In this document: positions 46,449 through 52,866 of the stretch, piece after piece
Layout: the number at the start of each line of letters is the position of its first letter
How positions within the stretch are numbered: position 1 is the first letter of the stretch
Source of the DNA: Psychroflexus salis
Lineage (GTDB): Bacteria; Bacteroidota; Bacteroidia; Flavobacteriales; Flavobacteriaceae
Assembly: GCF_014640175.1 (NCBI RefSeq)
Contig: NZ_BMGL01000002.1
Span: 62,001-126,000, forward strand
DNA: 64,000 nt
Direction: 5' to 3'
Position numbers and translations under genes: made by a program
The notes under the pieces: model-generated
Database searches by the model: none
Told to the model about the DNA's origin: nothing
The model's input: only the letters and a program-made list of their open reading frames with translations

Positions 46449-46464
46449 TGTAATTCAATACAAC

Positions 46465-47634
46465 ATGGATCATTTATTTCAATATTCTAATCAGTTAATT
46501 ACACAAGTTGATACATCATTTAAACGCTATTTGTATAACGAAATTAATTGGAATAACAGATTACTTGGACTCATTGGTCCAAGGGGCATCGGTAAAACAA
46601 CACTCTTACTTCAGTACATAAAAAATAATTTAAATCTACAAGAAACGCTTTATGTGAGCGCGGAAGACTTCTATTTTGCTGAAAAAAGATTTACTGATTT
46701 AGCAAGCGACTTTGAAAAAGCAGGTGGTAAATATTTATTTATAGATGAAATACACAAATATCCAGACTGGTCTAAGGAATTAAAATTAATTTACGATTAC
46801 CATCAAAACTTGAAAATAGTCTTTACAGGCTCTTCAATTTTAGATATAAAAAAAGGAAGTTCAGATTTAAGTAGACGAGCTGTAATTTATACCATGCAAG
46901 GCCTATCTTTTCGTGAATATGTAGAACTTTTTCATCAAATAAAGCTTCCCGTATATAACCTAGGTCAAATCCTTAATCATGAAGTAAAGGTTCCAGAAAT
47001 CAAGCATCCTTTGCCTTTATTTAAGAAGTATTTACAAACAGGTTATTATCCGTTTGCCATAGAAGATGAGTTTGAAATAAAATTACAACAAGTCATTAAC
47101 CAAACCCTAGAAATAGATATCCCTACTTACGCATCCATGAATGTTTCTACGGGAAGAAAGTTAAAGCAATTGTTAGCTATTGTAGCAAAAAGCGTCCCTT
47201 TTAAACCCAATATGAGCAAAATAGCTGAACTATTAAATATCAGCAGAAACAACATTGCAGATTATTTGCTTTATATAGAAGATGCAGGAATGATTGCACA
47301 GCTAAGAAGTCAAACTAAAGGTATTCGTGCCTTAGGAAAAGTAGAAAAAGTATATTTAGAAAACACCAATTTACTTTATAACCTAGCTGATGAAAACCAA
47401 AGAAAGGGAAATCTAAGAGAGACGTTTTTCTTTAACCAATTAAAAGCAAAATACAATGTTTCTGCTTCAGCAATAGCCGATTTTAGAATTGATAAGGTCG
47501 ATTTTGAAGTTGGTGGAAAAAACAAAAGCTTGAAACAAATTAAAAATGCAAAAAATGGCTTTGTTGTTAAAGACGATATCGAAACAGGCTTTTTAAACAC
47601 CATACCACTTTGGTATTTTGGACTACTGTATTAA
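46465..47634 (+). CDS. AAA_14/DUF4143-type ATPase
   Basis: A 389-residue P-loop ATPase. Walker A is GPRGIGKTT (about 38-46) and Walker B LFIDEIHKYPDW (about 91-102), followed by the sensor TGSSILDIKKGSSDLSRR. A winged-helix-like part (MSKIAELLNISRNNIADYLLYI, in two pieces) and a C-terminal DUF4143 nuclease-like fold region (FFNQLKAK... IDKVDFEVGGKNKSLKQIK) follow. Members are widespread and variable in copy but their function is unknown. The ATG at 46465 is chosen because the upstream TTG falls in a promoter box. Two palindromes upstream suggest tight regulation. Confidence 0.85.
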   Translation: MDHLFQYSNQLITQVDTSFKRYLYNEINWNNRLLGLIGPRGIGKTTLLLQYIKNNLNLQETLYVSAEDFYFAEKRFTDLASDFEKAGGKYLFIDEIHKYPDWSKELKLIYDYHQNLKIVFTGSSILDIKKGSSDLSRRAVIYTMQGLSFREYVELFHQIKLPVYNLGQILNHEVKVPEIKHPLPLFKKYLQTGYYPFAIEDEFEIKLQQVINQTLEIDIPTYASMNVSTGRKLKQLLAIVAKSVPFKPNMSKIAELLNISRNNIADYLLYIEDAGMIAQLRSQTKGIRALGKVEKVYLENTNLLYNLADENQRKGNLRETFFFNQLKAKYNVSASAIADFRIDKVDFEVGGKNKSLKQIKNAKNGFVVKDDIETGFLNTIPLWYFGLLY

Positions 47635-47637
47635 AAC

Positions 47638-47960
47638 CCGGCCCTTCGGTACAATCCCGCAATTGCGGAATCACTCAGGGACCTTTGTTCCTGATTCTAA
47701 ACGGGGCTTCGATACATTTTTATTTGTACCAAAGAAAATTTAACTACTGAAACCAAAATCACAGGTCCCTGAGTGATTTTAAAAAGTTCCCTGAGTGTTC
47801 CGATGATAATCGGAATGTACTTCGACTAAGCTCAGCAGAACTACCGAAGGGCGAAATTAAAACACTCAGCCACCTTTTTAAAAAGAAAATTATTCTACTG
47901 AAAACCAAAACACAGGTCCCTGAGTGATTTTGCGATAGCAAAATTGTATCGAAGGGCCGG
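47638..47960. repeat. Inverted-repeat element, copy R2 (323 bp)
   Basis: Ends are CCGGCCCTTCGGTACAAT (47638-47655) and ATTGTATCGAAGGGCCGG (47943-47960), terminal inverted repeats with 17 of 18 matches. Inside are the palindrome CCGCAATTGCGG (47657-47668), CACTCAGGGACC facing later GGTCCCTGAGTG copies, and the ATCGG hairpin. It starts 3 bases after the ATPase stop and ends 10 bases before the GIY-YIG start. Confidence 0.8.
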
Positions 47961-47970
47961 ATAACAAAAA

Positions 47971-48258
47971 ATGAACGCCTATACCTACATCTTAAAATGC
48001 TCAAATGGCAGTTACTATGTAGGTAGCACGAAAGACTTAACACGAAGAGTTGAAGAACATCAATCAGGTGAAGGAGCCAACCATACTAAAAAGTATTTGC
48101 CAGTAGAATTGATTTACTACGAAGAATACACCAGAATAGATGATGCTTTTTACAGAGAAAAACAACTTCAAAAGTGGAGTAGAAAGAAAAAAGAAGCTTT
48201 GATGCGAGGCGATAAAGATTTACTATCAGATTTAGCTAAGAAGGTGTTTGTTAACTAA
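47971..48258 (+). CDS. Single-domain GIY-YIG nuclease-type protein
   Basis: A 95-residue protein consisting only of a GIY-YIG domain of the UvrC/YhbQ type: YTYILKCSNGSYYVGSTKD gives the two motif halves, LTRRVEEH the conserved arginine, KKYLPVELIYYEEY the middle strand, and FYREKQLQKWSRKKKEAL the catalytic glutamate helix. The domain looks intact. It lies directly between two inverted-repeat elements, R2 ending 10 bases before its start and R3 starting 4 bases after its stop, so it has no room for its own promoter outside R2. Confidence 0.9.
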   Translation: MNAYTYILKCSNGSYYVGSTKDLTRRVEEHQSGEGANHTKKYLPVELIYYEEYTRIDDAFYREKQLQKWSRKKKEALMRGDKDLLSDLAKKVFVN

Positions 48259-48262
48259 CAAA

Positions 48263-48705
48263 CCGGCCCTTCGGTACAATCCCGCAATTGCGGGATCACT
48301 CAGGGACCTTTGTTCCTGATTCTAAATGGGGCTTCGATACATTTTTATTTCGCTCCCTGAGCCTGCGTGCGCTAGTCAGGCAGGTGTTCCGATGATAATC
48401 AGAATGTACTTCGACTAAGCTCAGCAGAACTACCGAAGGGCGAAATTAAAACACTCAGCCACCTTTTTAAAATCGTACTATAGAAATATATATTCTATTG
48501 AAAACTAAATAAAAGTTCCCTGAGTGTCCCGATGGTAATCGGGATGTACTTCGACTAAGCTCAGCAGAACTATCGAAGGGAATCACAGGTCCCTGAGTGT
48601 CCCGATGGTAATCGGGATGTACTTCGACTAAGCTCAGCAGAACTACCGAAGGGAATCACAGGTCCCTGAGTGTCCCGATGGTAATCGGGATGTATCGAAG
48701 GGCCG
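48263..48705. repeat. Inverted-repeat element, copy R3 (443 bp)
   Basis: Begins with CCGGCCCTTCGGTACAAT (48263-48280), identical to R2, and ends TGTATCGAAGGGCCG (48691-48705). The left arm holds a perfect 18-base palindrome ATCCCGCAATTGCGGGAT (48279-48296), then sequence nearly identical to R2 up to about 48357. It also contains CCTGCGTGCGCTAGTCAGG (48362-48380) and a 73-bp tandem array. Confidence 0.8.
48517..48700. repeat. 73-bp tandem repeat inside R3
   Basis: Units start with TCCCTGAGTGTCCCGATGG at 48517, 48590 and 48663, an exact period of 73. Each holds the hairpin TCCCGAT-GGTA-ATCGGGA. The third unit lacks the CTTCGACTAAGCTCAGCAGA part and joins directly to TATCGAAGGGCCG. Confidence 0.9.
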
Positions 48706-48833
48706 ACAACAGATAAACTAATTACCTTGATAAGCAATAAACAACTAAATTTGCTTAATACAGTAAACAGAAAATAAACAATATTATACAACATAATATA
48801 CAAGCAATCATAGACGTTTGCAAAAAACATCAA

Positions 48834-49082
48834 GTGAAGTCAATAGCTTTATTTGGCTCTGCGGCTAAAGGAACAGTGAATACGAAAAGTGATTTTGATT
48901 TATTGGTTGAGTTTTCTTCTGAATTAGAAGTCTTAGATTATGCGAATAATTATTTTTCACTTCTTGATGCACTTGAGAAAATACTTGAAAGAAAAGTTGA
49001 TTTAGTCTCGGTTAAATCACTTAAAAACCCAGTGCTCTTAGAAGAAATAAATAAATATAAAGTAAACTTGTATGCAGCCTAA
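48834..49082 (+). CDS. MNT-type minimal nucleotidyltransferase, start codon lost or unusual
   Basis: The sequence KSIALFGSAAKG with SDFDLLVEFS is the nucleotidyltransferase core (GS and the DxD metal site) of MNT antitoxins, which AMPylate their HEPN partner. The only ATG/GTG/TTG in frame is GTG 48834, but family-like sequence (IIQHNIQAIIDVCKKHQV) continues upstream to about 48783, where only ATT/ATA codons exist before a stop at 48756. Either the start was lost or a rare ATT start is used. A HEPN relic overlaps its 3' end by 11 bases. Confidence 0.65.
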   Translation: MKSIALFGSAAKGTVNTKSDFDLLVEFSSELEVLDYANNYFSLLDALEKILERKVDLVSVKSLKNPVLLEEINKYKVNLYAA

Positions 49083-49164
49083 ATTACTAAAATATATTCT
49101 AGATATTGAATCTGTTATCTAAAAGATTGAATTAAAAGTAAATAAAAACACAGCCAATACCTAA
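49072..49164 (+). pseudogene. HEPN (DUF86-like) toxin relic
   Basis: From ATG 49072 the frame reads MQPKLLKYILDIESVI, then TAA (49120-49122), then KIELKVNKNTANT and TAA at 49162-49164. The start resembles HEPN toxins (…KYLxDIxxxIxxIE). Its overlap with the MNT gene is the usual layout of HEPN-MNT pairs. Only about 30 codons remain, with one internal stop, so it cannot make a toxin. The assignment rests on a short match. Confidence 0.5.
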
Positions 49165-50498
49165 TGACTGAAAATAACCGAGTTGAATTCAAAGCACAAC
49201 TAACTCCACATTTAGAACGGGAAGTGGTGGCTTTTTTGAATTATTTAGGCGGAGGTGTTATTTATATAGGAATCAATGATCAAGGTGAAGCACAGGGGGT
49301 TGAAAACTCAGATCAACTACAATTGCAAATCAAGGACAGAATTAAAAATAATATAGCTCCATCTTGTATGGGACTGTTTGATGTAGTAGAAGAAGTAAGA
49401 GAGGAAAAACCAATTATTAAAATAATCGTTGCCAGCGGACAAGAGCGCCCCTATTACCTTAAGAAATACGGAATGTCTTCTAAAGGAGCATTCATGAGAA
49501 ACGGCAGCGCTTCAGAGCCGATGACTGGGAGAATGATAGAAGACCTATTTTCAAAAAGAATCAAAACTTCTATCGGTAAAATTGAATCACCAAATCAGGA
49601 GTTGAAATTTGAACAACTTCGGATTTATTACGACACAATAGGAAAGCCTCTAAAAAAACAATTTGCCAAATCCTTAGAGCTTTTAAATCCAGATAAAAAA
49701 TACAATTATGTAGCCTATTTGGTGGCTGATAACAATAACGTCTCTGTAAAAGTAGCGAAATACGCTGATACATCACGAGTTGATTTGGTTCAAAATGAAG
49801 AGTTTGGTTTCTGCTCATTGATAAAGGCCACCAAACTAGTACTTGACAAAATAGATGTTGAAAATAAAACTTTTACGAAGATTACTTCAAAAGAACGTTT
49901 AGAAAAGAAGCAATGGGATAAAGTTGCACTGCGTGAAGCTATCATTAATGCTATGGTACACAATGACTATACGTATGAATTAGCTCCAAAATTTGAGTTT
50001 TTCTCTGATCGTTTTGAAATTACATCTTATGGAGGTTTACCACAAGGCCTTTCTAAAGAAGAGTTTTTCTTAGGAGTATCTATCCCTAGAAGTAAAGAAA
50101 TAATGCGTATTTACAGAGATATGGAATTAGTAGAACAACTTGGTTCTGGCGTACCAAGAATTCTACAAACCTATGGAGAGGAATGTTTCTACTTTTCAGA
50201 AAATTTTATTCGTATGAGTTTTCAAATGGAGAAACAAATGGGAAAGACTGTGGAAAAGACTGTGGGAAAAACTGTGGGAAAAACTGTGGGAAAAACTGTG
50301 GGAAAGACTCAATTAGATATATTACAATTACTTATTGTTGATCCGCAAATTACTCATAAAAAAATAGCAGAAAAGTTGAAATTAAGTGTTCGTGGAGTAG
50401 AGTACAACATAAAGAAATTAAAAGACAACAAAATTATTGATAGAAGAGGAGGAAGAAAAGAAGGGTATTGGATAGTTCTGGAGCAACTTGAATTATAA
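49164..50498 (+). CDS. AlbA_2 / GHKL-like ATPase domain regulator
   Basis: A 444-residue protein of the Schlafen AlbA_2 group. The N-terminal AlbA_2 domain (1-130) starts NRVEFKAQLTPHLEREVVAF and has GGGVIYIGINDQGE. A middle region leads to the ATP-binding part (about 250-345: ALREAIINAMVHNDYT, RFEITSYGGLPQGL, LVEQLGSGVPRIL). Residues 360-382 are tandem VGKT repeats. The C-terminus (about 384-444) is a winged helix (KIAEKLKLSVRGVEYNIKKL). Such proteins are often called transcriptional regulators; the target is unknown. It lies in the repeat-rich island. Confidence 0.85.
   Translation: MTENNRVEFKAQLTPHLEREVVAFLNYLGGGVIYIGINDQGEAQGVENSDQLQLQIKDRIKNNIAPSCMGLFDVVEEVREEKPIIKIIVASGQERPYYLKKYGMSSKGAFMRNGSASEPMTGRMIEDLFSKRIKTSIGKIESPNQELKFEQLRIYYDTIGKPLKKQFAKSLELLNPDKKYNYVAYLVADNNNVSVKVAKYADTSRVDLVQNEEFGFCSLIKATKLVLDKIDVENKTFTKITSKERLEKKQWDKVALREAIINAMVHNDYTYELAPKFEFFSDRFEITSYGGLPQGLSKEEFFLGVSIPRSKEIMRIYRDMELVEQLGSGVPRILQTYGEECFYFSENFIRMSFQMEKQMGKTVEKTVGKTVGKTVGKTVGKTQLDILQLLIVDPQITHKKIAEKLKLSVRGVEYNIKKLKDNKIIDRRGGRKEGYWIVLEQLEL
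50241..50309 (+). repeat. 12-bp coding tandem repeat (GGAAAAACTGTG)
   Basis: Five full 12-base units and a partial sixth. The first two units vary (GGAAAGACTGTG and GAAAAGACTGTG), the next three are identical. In frame they give GKTV repeats in the linker between the ATPase and the winged helix. Because 12 is a multiple of 3, copy changes alter linker length without a frameshift. Confidence 0.9.
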
Positions 50499-50957
50499 GT
50501 TGATTTTTATAGTAGAATCCCAGAAAAATTAGGAGAAAAAGAGTTTTTTGAAGGCTATTCCATTCCTAGAAATAAAGAAATTATGAGAATATACAGAGAT
50601 CTAGATCTTGTTGAACAACTTGGTTCTGGCCTACCCCGTATTTTAAAATCTTATGATAAATCATGTTTCTATTTTACCGAAAATCACATAAGAACGACTC
50701 TTCCAATGGAACAAGTCACCGAACAAGTCACCGAACAAATTGAAAAGTTAGTTTCAGTTCTTAATGATGATATGACACTAAGTGAGCTTATGACTAAATG
50801 CGAAATTAAACATAGACCCACATTTTTATATAATTACATTCAGCCCGCATTAGAAATTGGTTTAATACAAATGACCATACCTGAAAAACCAAAAAGCAGA
50901 AACCAGAAATATAAACTAACAGCACTTGGTAGAAAATTTAAAAATAGAACAGAATAA
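50499..50957 (+). pseudogene. 5'-truncated relative of the AlbA_2/ATPase regulator
   Basis: Directly after the stop of the preceding gene the same frame continues with IPEKLGEKEFFEGYSIPRN and KEIMRIYRDLDLVEQLGSG, which matches the preceding protein's LPQGLSKEEFF... region almost residue by residue. It then has MEQVTEQVTEQIEKL (again a repeated linker) and its own winged-helix end. The AlbA_2 domain and most of the ATP site are missing. The first ATG is at 50583, so a 124-residue product is possible but would be a fragment. Confidence 0.75.
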
Positions 50958-51342
50958 AATTGAAAAATAATTTTTCAAGGATGAAGGCTGAGAGCTAAGT
51001 GTTGATGCTAAATTCTGTAAAAAGACAAAAGCAAAAAAAAGCCTAGTGCCTACAGCCTAAAGCCTACAGCCTACAACAAATCCGCTATAAAAATCTGTTT
51101 TAAGTTCGAGCGGAGTCGAGAATAACCGACCCTTAACTATTGACCAATGACTAAAGACCAACGAAATAATAAATCACAACTATAACCAAAAATGATACGC
51201 GGCTCTCGGGCTGAGTAATTCACTTTAACTGAGGTTTATCGAAGTTGAATAATCTAGCTTCATGATGAATTTTACCGAAGTCCCGACTCACGTAACAAAA
51301 AACCCACAATAAATAAAACGTAAAAATAAAAATTGCCTGTTT
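50958..51342. other. Gene-free stretch holding heptamer array 2 and a palindrome half
   Basis: No gene seen. It holds the heptamer array at 51041-51075 and TTCGAGCGGAGTCGAGAA at 51105-51122, one arm of the palindrome at 29223-29264. Confidence 0.55.
51041..51075. repeat. Heptamer array 2 (GCCTAMA, five units)
   Basis: Units GCCTAGT, GCCTACA, GCCTAAA, GCCTACA, GCCTACA. As in array 1 it is preceded by GCAAAAAAAA and followed by ACAACAAA, in the same orientation. Confidence 0.85.
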
Positions 51343-51414
51343 GTAAAACAACAACTTGCAACCTATTTTGGTAAAGACGATATTGTGCGGATTAAATATG
51401 ATTATAATAAGTAA
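51343..51414 (+). pseudogene. 3' remnant of a second mannose-6-phosphate isomerase-type cupin
   Basis: The frame reads KQQLATYFGKDDIVRIKYDY then NK and TAA (51412-51414). It matches the end of the cupin at 45749-46093 (VQLGTYFGEDDIVRIEDDYD). The rest of the gene is gone; upstream bases do not continue the homology. Confidence 0.75.
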
Positions 51415-51415
51415 A

Positions 51416-51970
51416 ATGGAAATTGTAAAAACAGAACTAAAAGGTTGTTACATCATAAAACCAAAAATTTTCAGCGATGAGCGTGGTTACTTCTACGAAA
51501 GCTTTAATCAAAGCGATTTTAACAGAGCAATAGGGTAAAATATAAATTTTGTACAAGATAACGAATCTGAATCCCAATATGGAACTATAAGAGGGCTTCA
51601 CATGCAAAAAGGAAATTATGCTCAAGCAAAATTAGTAAGAGTAATTAAAGGGAGAGTCAAAGATGTGCTTGTTGATGTTAGACCTGACTCACCAAGTTTT
51701 AAGCAGAAATTTGAAATAGAATTGTCAGAAGAAAATAAAAAACAGTTATTTGTGCCTCGAGGTTTTTTACATGGATTTTCAGTACTAAGCGAAGAAGCTA
51801 TCTTTTTTTACAAATGTGATAATTACTACAATAAGATTTCTGAAACAGGGGTTAATCCTTTAGATACACAGTTAAATATAGATTGGGGAATTGCTCAGAG
51901 AAAAAAAATTATCTCTCAAAAAGATATTATGAATAATGAGTACGAAGATTTTTTGTTAAAGAATATATGA
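51416..51970 (+). pseudogene. rfbC: dTDP-4-dehydrorhamnose 3,5-epimerase, split by a nonsense codon
   Basis: From ATG 51416 the frame gives a full-length RfbC (184 codons, normal size) interrupted only by TAA at 51536-51538 (codon 41): FNRAIG-stop-NINFVQDNESES. RfbC proteins usually have Q or D at this point, so CAA to TAA is the simple explanation. The catalytic RGLH motif (GTIRGLHMQKGNYAQAKLV) and the downstream VPRGFLHGF are intact. The second part could start at ATG 51602 but would lack the N-terminal strands and the RGLH histidine, so it is probably inactive. It would make dTDP-L-rhamnose precursors. Confidence 0.85.
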
Positions 51971-52054
51971 GCATTTATTAATAGCTAATGAATTATAAAA
52001 ACTAAACTACTCATCAATACTATTTAATGAAATATTGAAAACATTTGCTAAAAC

Positions 52055-52450
52055 ATGACTAATAGCAAGGACGTAAAACTATTAAAGCTTCCCAAAATTG
52101 AAGACGATAGAGGCAATTTGACTTTTCTTCAAGAGCAGACGCACATCCCCTTTAAGGTAGAGCGCGTATTCTGGAACTATGATGTGCCAGGTGGACAACA
52201 GCGTGGTGGACATGCTTATCACCAACAGGAAGAGATCATCATCGCCCTTTCTGGGAGTTTTGATGTGGTCATCACCCATAAAAATGGAGATAAAGAAACA
52301 CTTCAACTTAACCGTTCTTACAACGCTATTTACATTCCGCCTAAAACCTGGAGACACATAGAAAATCATTCGACTAACGCCGTATCTTTGCATTTATCCA
52401 GTCATAAGTTTGATGCTCAAGATTACATTAGAAATATAAACGACTTATAA
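52055..52450 (+). CDS. FdtA/QdtA-like sugar 3,4-ketoisomerase cupin, variant copy
   Basis: A 131-residue WxcM-like cupin. The family isomerises dTDP-4-keto-6-deoxyglucose to the 3-keto sugar. The frame has DDRGNLTFLQE, IPFKVERVFWNYDVPGG, and RGGHAYHQQEEIIIALSGS where functional FdtA/QdtA proteins usually have RGxHAHK; the second histidine is a tyrosine here. IYIPPKTWRHIEN and SSHKFDAQDYIRN are conserved. The stop overlaps the start of the second copy by one base. Confidence 0.8.
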   Translation: MTNSKDVKLLKLPKIEDDRGNLTFLQEQTHIPFKVERVFWNYDVPGGQQRGGHAYHQQEEIIIALSGSFDVVITHKNGDKETLQLNRSYNAIYIPPKTWRHIENHSTNAVSLHLSSHKFDAQDYIRNINDL

Positions 52451-52866
52451 TGAAACCAACAAGTATTGACGATTGTAAGTTGATTAAAATTGACCAGATT
52501 GGAGACCGGCGAGGGCATATTTCGGTAGTAGAAAATAATAGAGAAATCCCTTTTGAAATAAAACGGGTTTTTTATTTATACGATATTCCGGGTGGGGAAT
52601 CTCGAGGAGCTCATGCACATAAAGAATGTCATCAGGTTATAGTGGCAGTCAGTGGAGGCTTTCAGGTAAAAATGAAAGATGGAAAGCAGGAAAAAATAAT
52701 TTCTTTGAACAGACCTAATCAGGCATTACATGTTCCACCGGGAATTTGGGCTTCTGAAATTAATTTCACATCTGGAGCCATTTGTTTGGTTTTAGCATCC
52801 CATGAATATGATGAACAAGATTATTTAAGAAATTATAACGACTTCTTAAACTTTAAAAATGCTTAA
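52450..52866 (+). CDS. fdtA: FdtA/QdtA-like sugar 3,4-ketoisomerase cupin
   Basis: A 138-residue cupin close to the first copy but with the complete RGAHAHKECHQVIVAVSGG motif, so it is the more likely active dTDP-6-deoxyhexulose 3,4-ketoisomerase. Other marks are GDRRGHISVVE, IPFEIKRVFYLYDIPGG and LHVPPGIWASE. The product would be aminated by the FdtB-type enzyme at 57029. It overlaps the flippase gene by 8 bases. fdtA versus qdtA (galacto or gluco product) cannot be told by eye. Confidence 0.8.
   Translation: MKPTSIDDCKLIKIDQIGDRRGHISVVENNREIPFEIKRVFYLYDIPGGESRGAHAHKECHQVIVAVSGGFQVKMKDGKQEKIISLNRPNQALHVPPGIWASEINFTSGAICLVLASHEYDEQDYLRNYNDFLNFKNA

Noticed and set aside
46179-51075. Heptamer arrays and the 73-bp array as CRISPR-like arrays
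   Set aside because: No unique spacers between units and no cas genes; they are plain tandem repeats.
33816-51538. TAA reassigned to glutamine or glutamate, since fic, rfbC and the HEPN relic each carry one in-frame TAA
   Set aside because: TAA ends a large number of clearly complete genes here (ruvA, tonB, purK, polA and others), so the code is standard; separate nonsense mutations or sequence errors are simpler.
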